7,508 bases of DNA from JAGVUD01 sp052033935 (lineage in GTDB: Bacteria > Armatimonadota > UBA5829 > DSUL01): NCBI GenBank assembly GCA_052033935.1, contig JBPOJE010000090.1, positions 1-7,508 on the forward strand. Direction: 5' to 3'. Below, one piece after another: positions 1 to 5,677 of this stretch. Both the position numbers and the translations under genes were made by a program. The notes beneath the pieces were generated by a model. It saw nothing but the letters and a program-made list of their open reading frames with translations. It was not told where the DNA came from and did no database searches. The first letter of the stretch is position 1, and each line of letters opens with the position of its first letter.

Positions 1-1
1 C

Positions 2-1087
2 ACGTCGCTTGTGGCGGGCACGGTGTATGTGCAGGGGCGGGAACTGGGCTCGGCGAGCCTGACGGCAAGTGCTGCGGGCTACAACGCGAAGACCTCGGGC
101 GTGCAGGTGAACCCGTCGGCGTTCCTCATCCTCGACCCGCCGGCTATCACGACAACCCCGGGTGCGGCGGACACGGCGATACGGGTGGTTTCCTCGCGGC
201 TGGACCCGAACACGCTGTTGCGCGAGACCGACCAGCCCATGCGCGGCGGCTTCACGCCGTCGGTGGCCGTCACGAGTTCCGACACGTCGGTTGGAATGAT
301 CACCGTCAGCCCGCTGGCGTTCGACTCGGGCGTGACATCGCGAAGCACGGCATTTCACCCGCTTGCCATCGGGACGACGGTTCTGTCGGTGGTTCAGCCG
401 GACGGTTTCACGACGCCTGCTATTCGGGGCGCCATGGAAGCCGTGGTGAAAGGCGAGATCACGCTCGGAAGCGCGACAGTCGGCAGCGATCTGCAGGTTC
501 CGATTTCCGTACGCCTGGTGCAGGCGCCGCTAGAACCGGTGGACGTGACTGTCACCTCCAGTTCAGAGGCAGGCGTTACGCTGAGCGCTGAGGCGCAGAC
601 CGAAGGGGCGCAGAGCGTCACCCTCGCCGGCGTCGCTGACACCACCCCCCGCACGATATACGTGCAGGGACGCAGCCACGGCGCCTTCAGACTCACGGCC
701 GCCGCCACAGGATACAAAGACAAACAATCCGGTGTTACGGTGGTTCCGTCCGGTTTTATGATCTTAAGTCCGGCGAGCATCGAGGCTGCGGTTGGGTCTG
801 GGAGCAGGCAGGTAAAGGTCTATTCCTGCCGTCTGGCTCCGGCCACGCTTCTGCGCGAGACCGATCAGGCCGTGCGGGGAGGGCTGAACGTGACTGTCCC
901 GATCGCAAGCTCCGATCCGGGCGTCGGCACGCTCAGCGTCGCGCCGCTGGCGTTCACGGGAGGCCAGGGCTGTGTCACCACGCTGTTCCAGCCGGTCGCG
1001 GCGGGCACCTGCACTGTTTCGATTACGACCCCCGAAGGGTTCACTACCCCAGCGGCAATGCAGAGCATTCCGGCGACGCTCAACTGA
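2..1087 (+). CDS. Ig-like tandem-repeat surface/secreted protein, 3' part only
   Basis: The reading frame is open from the left edge; the GTG at 11 is only an internal Val, because Thr-Ser-Leu codons precede it in frame, so the true start lies upstream. The visible 361 residues contain one nearly full beta-rich unit and a second copy at an exact period of 211 residues (633 bases): TVYVQGR at base 20 recurs as TIYVQGR at 653, and LLRETDQ at 215 recurs at 848. Each unit has two parts: a segment ending in a YVQGR strand followed by a 'LTA.A.GY....SGV.V.PS.F' strand pair, and an Ig-like segment with 'SSD..VG.(I/L)(T/S)V(S/A)PLAF' closing on 'GFTTPA'. Thr/Ser/Val/Gly-rich, almost free of Lys and Cys in unit 1, as expected for an extracytoplasmic stalk or adhesin. 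The protein stops just after a unit, with no membrane anchor, PEP-CTERM or other sorting signal. Such repeats are seen in large uncharacterised Ig-like proteins of environmental bacteria; the ligand is unknown. Reading frame certain; function only general. Confidence 0.8.
   Translation, partial: TSLVAGTVYVQGRELGSASLTASAAGYNAKTSGVQVNPSAFLILDPPAITTTPGAADTAIRVVSSRLDPNTLLRETDQPMRGGFTPSVAVTSSDTSVGMITVSPLAFDSGVTSRSTAFHPLAIGTTVLSVVQPDGFTTPAIRGAMEAVVKGEITLGSATVGSDLQVPISVRLVQAPLEPVDVTVTSSSEAGVTLSAEAQTEGAQSVTLAGVADTTPRTIYVQGRSHGAFRLTAAATGYKDKQSGVTVVPSGFMILSPASIEAAVGSGSRQVKVYSCRLAPATLLRETDQAVRGGLNVTVPIASSDPGVGTLSVAPLAFTGGQGCVTTLFQPVAAGTCTVSITTPEGFTTPAAMQSIPATLN
20..1060 (+). repeat. Tandem 633-bp (211-residue) coding repeat, one and about two-thirds units
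   Basis: Unit 1 begins at 20 and unit 2 at 653, with no indel between the anchor motifs (YVQGR, LLRETDQ and GFTTPA all recur about 633 bases apart). The DNA has diverged substantially; conservation is mainly at protein level, with short near-identical stretches such as the LLRETDQ codons. This indicates an old duplication under selection for the fold rather than recent amplification. Confidence 0.8.
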
Positions 1088-1103
1088 AGCAGCCGCCTGG
1101 GGG

Positions 1104-1109
1104 TATAAT
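1104..1109 (+). promoter_or_regulatory. Candidate -10 box TATAAT for the dehydrogenase gene
   Basis: A perfect TATAAT lies 17 bases after the stop of the repeat-protein gene and 64 bases before the dehydrogenase ATG, in otherwise GC-rich DNA. The best -35 candidate is weak (TCAACT at 1080-1085, spacer 18) and lies over the preceding stop codon. There is no TGn extension. Predicted transcription start is about 1115-1117, giving a leader of roughly 58 nt that contains the short reading frame at 1133-1174. Confidence 0.5.
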
Positions 1110-1132
1110 GCCCGGGTAGAGCCGGAGGAGCT

Positions 1133-1174
1133 TTGACGTCGGCGTACCTCAGACGAAAGGGATCGGACACTTGA
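1133..1174 (+). CDS. Possible 13-codon leader peptide overlapping the dehydrogenase start
   Basis: The strongest Shine-Dalgarno-like sequence in this interval, GGAGGAG at 1124-1130, is not placed for the dehydrogenase ATG, which is 43 bases away. It sits just upstream of a TTG at 1133 that opens the frame MTSAYLRRKGSDT and ends in TGA at 1172-1174. That TGA shares its A with the ATG of the next gene (TGATG), the arrangement typical of translational coupling. The frame differs from that of the dehydrogenase, so it is not an N-terminal extension. The spacing from GGAGG to TTG is short (4 nt) and TTG is a weak start, so this is a suggestion, not a demonstrated gene. Confidence 0.3.
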   Translation: MTSAYLRRKGSDT

Positions 1175-2064
1175 TGCAAAAGGCACGCATTGGATTCATT
1201 GGCCTCGGAGCGATGGGGGCGGGAATGGCTGCGAACCTCGTCCGCGCGGGATTCCCCGTCACCGTTCACAACCGCACGCGGGAGCGAGAGGAACCCTTTG
1301 CCGAGCTAGGGGCTGAGCGGGCGGGCAGCCCCGCCGGGGCTGTCGCTGATGCCGACATCGCGATCACCATCGTCAGCGACGTGCCGGACGTGAAAGAAGT
1401 TATCTGCGGGCCCGGCGGCGTGCTGAGCGGCATCCGGACCGGCAAGATCGTCATTGACATGAGCACGATCGGCCCGAAGGCCGCGCGCGAGATTGCAGAG
1501 GCGTGCGCACAGGTCGGGGTGCGCTTCCTCGACGCCCCGGTCTCGGGTGGGCCATCGGGTGCGGCGGACGGCACGATGGCCATAATGGTGGGAGGCGACG
1601 AAGACGCCTTCCGGCAGGCCATGCCGGTGTTCGAAGCCATGGGCAAAACGATCGTGCATTTCGGGCCTGCTGGGGCTGGTCAGGCCGTCAAACTCGTGAA
1701 CCAGGTCTTTTGCGTCGCCAACTTCGTGGGTGTGGCGGAAGGGCTGCTTCTGGCCGAGCGCCTCGGGTTGGACCGGGGGGCTGTCATCCCCGCGCTTGCG
1801 GGAGGGGCCGCCGGAAGCTGGATGCTCGCGCACCTCGGCCCAAAGATGGCCGCCCGTGACTTTGAGGGCGGTTTCAAGGTGAACCTGCAGGCCAAAGACC
1901 TCCGGCTCGTTCTGGAGTCAGCCGGCGAACTCGGACTCCCCATGCCGCTCACGCGCGTCGTGCTGCTGTTTCTCAAGAGCATTCAGGCGCGTGGGCACGG
2001 CGACTGGGGCACGCAGAGCGCGATTACGGCTTACGAAGAGATGGCGGGCGCGGGCAAAGTCTAA
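1174..2064 (+). CDS. NADP-type beta-hydroxyacid dehydrogenase (3-hydroxyisobutyrate dehydrogenase / tartronate semialdehyde reductase family)
   Basis: A complete 296-residue protein of normal family length. The N-terminal Rossmann fold has GLGAMG at residues 10-15. The end of strand beta-2 reads HNRT (32-35); Asn-Arg-Thr in place of an acidic residue is typical of NADP(H) preference. The substrate-binding signature DAPVSGG is at 120-126. GAGQAVKLVNQ (167-177) supplies the catalytic Lys173 and Asn176 of this family, and KDL at 241-243 is the conserved C-terminal Lys-Asp. Members reversibly oxidise short beta-hydroxyacids in the cytosol (3-hydroxyisobutyrate, D-glycerate/tartronate semialdehyde, or reduction of glyoxylate and succinic semialdehyde); substrate cannot be decided here and no pathway gene is adjacent. 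ATG 1174 is chosen over the adjacent TTG 1171 because family members begin just before 'IGFIGLG'. Its own ribosome site is weak (AAAGGGA at 1156-1162), and coupling from the leader frame at 1133 may help. The stop is only 4 bases from the stop of the convergent LptD-like gene. Confidence 0.92.
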   Translation: MQKARIGFIGLGAMGAGMAANLVRAGFPVTVHNRTREREEPFAELGAERAGSPAGAVADADIAITIVSDVPDVKEVICGPGGVLSGIRTGKIVIDMSTIGPKAAREIAEACAQVGVRFLDAPVSGGPSGAADGTMAIMVGGDEDAFRQAMPVFEAMGKTIVHFGPAGAGQAVKLVNQVFCVANFVGVAEGLLLAERLGLDRGAVIPALAGGAAGSWMLAHLGPKMAARDFEGGFKVNLQAKDLRLVLESAGELGLPMPLTRVVLLFLKSIQARGHGDWGTQSAITAYEEMAGAGKV

Positions 2065-2068
2065 CTCG

Positions 2069-4165
2069 CTAGAATGCGCGGGAGCCGATTTCCAGCCAGA
2101 GCTTCTTGCCGCGATTGAGGCCGTAGTCGCGGCCTTGCGGGCTCCACGACAGCGTCAGGTCGAGAAGCCCAAGCTGGCATGAGAGCGACAGCTTCGAGTA
2201 GCGATAGCCGCTGTTCCAGCGCCGTCCGTCTAGGTCTGTATAACCTGCGCTCGAAAAGTCATGCGACAACTGGAGGCGATACAGCTTGCCGAGCGGTTTC
2301 GTCGCGGTGATCTGAAGGCTGTGCGAGCTGTCGTCGGGAATCCAGACGAAATGGCTGTAGGCGCGCAGGCCCCCGGCGCTACCCGCCGAAACCGACGCTG
2401 TGAGCGACTTCCGGTACGGCGAAGAAAGCGTCCGCCCGCTTAGAAACTCCTGATCCCAGCTCACCGAAGCATGCCCCGAACGCCCCAGCGACTTTGACCA
2501 GGCCGCGCGTCCGCGGATGCTTGTGCTCGAAAACGCGCCCACGGACTGGCTGGCATCCGCCGTGAGGGTAAGGCTCGATTTGAGCGGCATGGCGATGGGA
2601 CGCCGGGCAATGCCGATCGCCAGTGTCTGGTAAAAACCGGTTGACGTGCCCGTTGAAGAGCTGTAGCTAAGCGGACCGTTCACGAGCGCCGCCGAAGCGC
2701 GCCACGAAAGACCCGTATGACCGATCTCCCTGGATGGCGTGCGGGCGTCAAGCCGCGCCGTGAGCGCCCCGCTGTTCAGATCAACCAGATTGGCGGAGCC
2801 GTCTTCCCGCGAGTTGCTGCGGCTGCCATACGCTGCCAGCGTCACGTCCAGCCCCGCCGTCCGCCATCCGTAGCTGGCGAACCCGGAAACCGCATTGCGC
2901 GAAAACTCCGAAATGGGCTGATACCTGAGCGATGCGTTCAGCCGTCTGGCGCCAGGCAGTGTCTGGTCGTGAATCCATTCGAGCGACCTGTCGCGCGACG
3001 GGAAATCGTCCACGAACAGCTTCCCGCCGCCGCCCGTAGCGTTATAGATATGTTCAAGTCCCAGCGAGAAACCTTTACGCGGTGTGGTGAATCCTCCGTA
3101 CGATGACCCTCTGCCCGCATACCGCAGGCGCACCCCCGCGCTCTGCTGTTTCTGGAACATGAAGTAGAACGGAAGGTCCAGGACCATCCCCTCGTACTCC
3201 GTGTAGCGGAACTGCTGCGAAATCGGGTTGAGGCCCCTCCCTTGGTACTCGTAGAAGTAGTGAGGAAGCGCAAGCACGTCGCGCCCGCCGATCGAAACCA
3301 CCGCCTGCGTGAACTGAATCCGCTCGCGGGGCCAGATCGTGGCCCGCTCCGCCGTTATCCACGTGCGTGTATTGTCCGGCCTGAACAACTCGAACGCCTG
3401 CATGTCGAGGGCTGGGATGGGGGCCGAGAGCTTGAGCAGGCCGCTGCGGAAGCTGACAACCTGTGGCGACGGGCCAGCGATGAGCACGGCCCCGGCTTCG
3501 TTCTCCGGGCTGTACCACAGCGCATCCGCGTGGATCGTACTGCCGCCCGACGACACGGCCACGTCCCCTTGCGCCCGCACCTGCCCCACCTGCTCCTCGA
3601 ACTCGACGGTGGCGGCGCTGATGCTGATGTCGCCGTGGGTCAGCGTCGTATCCGCGCCGATCAGCAGGCCGCGGTCAACGCTGTAAGCAATGTCTCCCTC
3701 GGCCTGCAGCACGATCTCCTTCACCTGCACGTCCCCCGCGACGAACTCGACTTCCGCCGTCGTGGACGACGAGCCAACGAACACCGTCACCTGGGCAATG
3801 CTGGGGGTGGTGCCGCTGGTCAGAACGGCTGTGGCCTTTCCGGCGGTGAGGCGGGCGACGGGGATGATGCTGCCGGATGTGGTGTTGAACCGGACTTCGG
3901 TACCGTCGGGCGCCGGGCCTGTTTGCGCCGACGAGACCGTGACGGTGATCTGCGAGGTCGCGCGCCCGTCTGCCGCCACCCTGCGAGGTTGCGCGTCGGC
4001 GTGCATCATCCACTGCTGGGCTCCGGCGGGAATGGCCCCGGCCGCAATCGCCAGCGCCGCCGGTGCTATAATGCGGACAATCCGCATGAGCCGCGCCCAC
4101 CGCCAGCGGCGCCCGGGCGCCCCTCTGGCAGCGCGCGTTGTGTTGTCGAGAGACTCTAGCGGCAT
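2069..4165 (-). CDS. LptD/OstA-like outer-membrane protein with an N-terminal Big_1 (invasin-type Ig) domain
   Basis: A 698-residue product. A signal peptide starts at Met27 (RIVR, then a hydrophobic IIAPAALAIAAGAIPA stretch, cleavage near AGA/QQ at about 49), so translation may really start at base 4087 (672 aa); neither ATG has a clear ribosome site. Residues about 50-144 look like a Big_1 Ig-like domain (RRVAADGRATSQITVTV, then DGTEVRF and KATAVLTSGT). Residues about 145-250 form an OstA/LptA-like beta-jellyroll ('EIVLQAEGDIAY', 'VGQVRAQGDVAV', 'STIHADALWYSPE'). The remainder is a beta-barrel, beginning with the LptD-like stretch 'VLALPHYFYEYQG' to 'GMVLDLPFYFMF' (about 296-337) and ending in a terminal Phe, as BAM-inserted barrels do. 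LptD inserts lipopolysaccharide into the outer leaflet, receiving it from LptA. Only one Cys (about 663) is present, so the disulfides of E. coli LptD cannot form. No lptA/B/C/E gene is adjacent. The Ig-like insert is unusual. Assignment to the OstA/LptD superfamily is good; a true LPS-export role is inference. Confidence 0.75.
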   Translation of the reverse strand: MPLESLDNTTRAARGAPGRRWRWARLMRIVRIIAPAALAIAAGAIPAGAQQWMMHADAQPRRVAADGRATSQITVTVSSAQTGPAPDGTEVRFNTTSGSIIPVARLTAGKATAVLTSGTTPSIAQVTVFVGSSSTTAEVEFVAGDVQVKEIVLQAEGDIAYSVDRGLLIGADTTLTHGDISISAATVEFEEQVGQVRAQGDVAVSSGGSTIHADALWYSPENEAGAVLIAGPSPQVVSFRSGLLKLSAPIPALDMQAFELFRPDNTRTWITAERATIWPRERIQFTQAVVSIGGRDVLALPHYFYEYQGRGLNPISQQFRYTEYEGMVLDLPFYFMFQKQQSAGVRLRYAGRGSSYGGFTTPRKGFSLGLEHIYNATGGGGKLFVDDFPSRDRSLEWIHDQTLPGARRLNASLRYQPISEFSRNAVSGFASYGWRTAGLDVTLAAYGSRSNSREDGSANLVDLNSGALTARLDARTPSREIGHTGLSWRASAALVNGPLSYSSSTGTSTGFYQTLAIGIARRPIAMPLKSSLTLTADASQSVGAFSSTSIRGRAAWSKSLGRSGHASVSWDQEFLSGRTLSSPYRKSLTASVSAGSAGGLRAYSHFVWIPDDSSHSLQITATKPLGKLYRLQLSHDFSSAGYTDLDGRRWNSGYRYSKLSLSCQLGLLDLTLSWSPQGRDYGLNRGKKLWLEIGSRAF
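4064..4072 (+). promoter_or_regulatory. Candidate antisense-facing extended -10 TGCTATAAT
   Basis: A TGCTATAAT on the plus strand inside the signal-peptide codons (Ile-Ile-Ala) of the LptD-like gene. If active, transcription would begin near 4079, run antisense through the first codons and leader of that gene, and reach the thioredoxin gene at 4286 with a leader of about 200 nt. No TTGACA-like -35 is visible at 16-18 bases. It may be a chance product of the codons ATT ATA GCA; it is listed because the thioredoxin gene has no better promoter in the intergenic region. Confidence 0.25.
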
Positions 4166-4192
4166 AAGAATCGTCTAACTGACGGCGGGGCA

Positions 4193-4212
4193 TTCGAAAC
4201 TTCGCGCTCGAA
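4193..4212. promoter_or_regulatory. Inverted repeat TTCGA-N10-TCGAA between divergent genes
   Basis: TTCGA at 4193-4197 and TCGAA at 4208-4212 form a short dyad in the leader of the LptD-like gene, just downstream of its predicted start site and upstream of the thioredoxin gene. It could be an operator, but it is short enough to be chance. Confidence 0.15.
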
Positions 4213-4226
4213 AGCCACGTTACAGG

Positions 4227-4235
4227 ATTATAGCA
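4227..4235 (-). promoter_or_regulatory. Extended -10 promoter TGCTATAAT for the LptD-like gene
   Basis: On the minus strand this reads TGCTATAAT, a perfect TATAAT with the TGn extension. It lies about 60 bases before the ATG at 4165 and predicts a transcription start near 4220. The -35 region is poor (GTTAGC at spacer 17 or TTAGCC at spacer 16), which is acceptable for an extended -10 promoter. The same nine bases occur on the plus strand at 4064-4072, facing this one. Confidence 0.55.
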
Positions 4236-4264
4236 GGCCGGGCATCCGGGCTAACAGGCCCTGC
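4233..4264 (+). other. Stem-loop in the thioredoxin 5' leader
   Basis: GCAGGCC at 4233-4239 can pair with GGCCCTGC at 4257-4264 with one bulged C, leaving a 17-base loop. It overlaps the -35 region of the opposite promoter and ends about 10 bases before the ribosome site of the thioredoxin gene. It has no T-run, so it is not a terminator. Function unknown. Confidence 0.2.
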
Positions 4265-4285
4265 TTCACAAACGAGGTATCGCTT

Positions 4286-4804
4286 ATGTCAAAAACTGTT
4301 CGCAAGCTTGGTCTTGTTGCTGTTGCGGCATGTGTGCTGTCCACGGCGGTCTTTGCGCGGGGCCTTTCCACGGGCACCGTCGCGCCGGACTTCAAGCTGA
4401 ATGACACCGCCGGGCGGTCGTTCAAGCTGTCCGACTACAAGGGTAAGGTCGTTTTTATCAACTTCTTCGCCACCTGGTGTCCGCCGTGCCGCGCCGAGTT
4501 CCCCGAACTCGTCAAGATGCACGCGAAATACCGCACGCACAGCAAAGTCAAGATCATCTCGGTGTCCAGGGATGACGAGCGTACCATATCGCGCGTGAAA
4601 GATTTCGCCGACAGCTACAAGGCGAAGCATCAGGTCCTTTTCGGCAAGGAGGCCGAGAAGGTGGCGCAGAACTACCGCGTCGAGGCCATCCCGCAGAACT
4701 ACCTCGTCGGCAAGGACGGCAAGATCAAGGCCGTCTGGGAGGGGTTCCGGGGGCCTGAAGAGGTCAAAGCCTGGGAAGAGGCTATCAAGAAGGCTCTCAA
4801 GTAG
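4286..4804 (+). CDS. Exported TlpA/ResA-like thioredoxin-fold protein
   Basis: A complete 172-residue protein. The N-terminus is a signal sequence: MSKTVRK, then LGLVAVAACVLSTAVFA. It can be read as a type I signal cut after Ala24 (V-F-A), or as a lipoprotein signal with lipobox VAAC at Cys16; the choice decides whether the protein is free or membrane-anchored in the periplasm. The mature part is an AhpC/TSA-Redoxin-type thioredoxin fold starting 'TVAPDFKLNDTAG', with the active site WCPPC at 64-68 in the context 'VVFINFFATW' and the cis-proline at Pro136 (AIPQ, where most relatives have a Thr after the Pro). TlpA/ResA proteins usually reduce disulfides in periplasmic proteins such as apocytochrome c. 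No ccm/res or DsbD-type partner gene is in the window, so the substrate is open. The start is fixed by a GAGG ribosome site at 4274-4277, 8 bases before ATG. The protein is Lys-rich compared with its neighbours. Confidence 0.92.
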   Translation: MSKTVRKLGLVAVAACVLSTAVFARGLSTGTVAPDFKLNDTAGRSFKLSDYKGKVVFINFFATWCPPCRAEFPELVKMHAKYRTHSKVKIISVSRDDERTISRVKDFADSYKAKHQVLFGKEAEKVAQNYRVEAIPQNYLVGKDGKIKAVWEGFRGPEEVKAWEEAIKKALK

Positions 4805-4818
4805 CCCGGACTGCTCCT

Positions 4819-4840
4819 GCCTGAAGGACTTCCTTCGGGC
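4819..4840 (+). terminator. Hairpin downstream of the thioredoxin gene
   Basis: Starting 15 bases after the thioredoxin stop, GCCTGAAGG pairs with CCTTCGGGC (9 pairs including one G-T) around an ACTT loop. No proper T-run follows (CGTCAGATGTTCT), so it may be a 3'-end stabiliser or a weak intrinsic terminator rather than a classical one. Confidence 0.4.
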
Positions 4841-4854
4841 GTCAGATGTTCTGT

Positions 4855-4881
4855 GGACCCCCGCGCCGGCCGCGGGGGTCC
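4855..4881. terminator. Perfect 11-bp GC-rich hairpin between convergent genes
   Basis: GGACCCCCGCG (4855-4865) and CGCGGGGGTCC (4871-4881) are exact reverse complements around a five-base loop. It sits 4 bases past the stop of the minus-strand MBL-like gene and 50 bases past the stop of the plus-strand thioredoxin gene, and is therefore placed to end transcription from both sides. Downstream bases are only mildly T-rich on the plus strand (GTCTTCACT) and not T-rich on the minus strand. Confidence 0.55.
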
Positions 4882-4885
4882 GTCT

Positions 4886-5677
4886 TCACTGCTGGTCGCC
4901 GTGGGTCACGACGGCTCGAATGACGCGTCCGTTTGCCTGAAGCGTGATTCCTCCATTCCGCCACGTCTGCCACACCCGTTCGCACCTGTCCTGCAGCGTC
5001 TTGACAAGTCCGTAGTCAACCCGCTGGCCGCGGCCACGTCCGCTGTGCAGCACCGCCGCGTTCGCATGCAGCGCACCGAGCGCCGAAGGGCCGCTGCGTG
5101 ATGCTTGGAATCCCAGCACCAGCGCGGCAGGCGCCTCGGCGGCAAGCTGCCGCACGGTTTCGGGAGAGAGCCTGTCTATCAGCGCGATGCTTGTGGGGGG
5201 CATCTCAACGAGGATCGCTTCAACGCTCTGGCCGCTTCCCGCCAGCGACAGCATCAGCCCGTCTACCGTGGCAATCGCTCCTCCCGGCCGGACAGGCTGC
5301 CAGTCGAGTTCTGGAACGCTCTTGCGTAGCACTTCGAGCGCGTCCGCCGGTGCGGCCGCTGTCTTCACGCGAAATTCCTTCGCCAGCGCCTTCACCCCCG
5401 AGCAGGCGTCGGGTTCGGCGCGAGTGGCGACGAGGCAGTCTATGCTGTTCGTGCCGGAGCGGACAAGCGCGTTGACCGCGGCCGCCGCGCTGTCCGGACC
5501 CTCTGCCAGCCGTCCGCAGTTGATGACCACCCTGCTGCCGCCCGGGCCGCGCACGATCCAGCACTGTCCCGCGCCCACGTCCACGCACTCCACGCGCACC
5601 GTGCGCGCGGGCGGTCGCAGAGTCCACAGCGCCACCGCCGCCGCGGCAATGGCTGCGGCGGCGATCAGGCGCTTCAT
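4886..5677 (-). CDS. Membrane-anchored, metal-site-degenerate MBL-fold protein (detached ComEC C-terminal domain)
   Basis: A 263-residue protein whose ATG (5677-5675) overlaps the TGA of comEC (5676-5674) in an ATGA junction, so it is translationally coupled. An N-terminal anchor or uncleaved signal (about residues 4-20) places the rest outside the inner membrane. The body follows the ComEC/Rec2-type metallo-beta-lactamase domain: 'VECVDVGAGQCWIV..PGGSRVVINCG' (29-55) matches the usual LDVGQGD...PGG..LIDGG, and 'LVATRAEPDACSG' (82-94) matches LVLTHxHxDHxGG. The family's HxHxDH ligands have become R-A-E-P-D-A (86-91), Asp of LIDGG is Asn53, the LTGD stretch reads LIDR (166-169), GHHGS reads GFQAS (189-193), and the late HPHP motif is missing. 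The ending 'VWQTWRNGGITLQ' still fits the family's last strands. Metal binding and nuclease activity are therefore unlikely. Possible roles are a structural or DNA-guiding subunit of ComEC, or decay. The fold assignment is by pattern; the missing ligands are directly visible. Confidence 0.75.
   Translation of the reverse strand: MKRLIAAAAIAAAAVALWTLRPPARTVRVECVDVGAGQCWIVRGPGGSRVVINCGRLAEGPDSAAAAVNALVRSGTNSIDCLVATRAEPDACSGVKALAKEFRVKTAAAPADALEVLRKSVPELDWQPVRPGGAIATVDGLMLSLAGSGQSVEAILVEMPPTSIALIDRLSPETVRQLAAEAPAALVLGFQASRSGPSALGALHANAAVLHSGRGRGQRVDYGLVKTLQDRCERVWQTWRNGGITLQANGRVIRAVVTHGDQQ

Noticed and set aside
1101..1116. GGG-TATAATG-CCC mini-hairpin as a terminator of the repeat-protein gene
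   Set aside because: The stem is only three to four pairs and the loop is the TATAAT box; there is no T-run.
1171..1173. TTG as the dehydrogenase start
   Set aside because: It would add one residue only; the adjacent ATG at 1174 is a better start and makes the TGATG junction.
1306..1833. Minus-strand open frame of 175 codons
   Set aside because: It is a shadow of the dehydrogenase, whose cofactor, substrate and catalytic motifs are all on the plus strand.
3242..4159. Plus-strand open frame of 305 codons
   Set aside because: It is antisense to the LptD-like gene. Its product is rich in Arg/His/Gly with no recognisable fold, while the minus strand shows signal peptide, Ig, OstA and barrel patterns.
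4886..5677. Split of comEC as a sequencing frameshift artefact
   Set aside because: The second frame begins with its own ATG and a basic-hydrophobic anchor right at the overlap, and the lost metal ligands are point substitutions that a frameshift would not cause.
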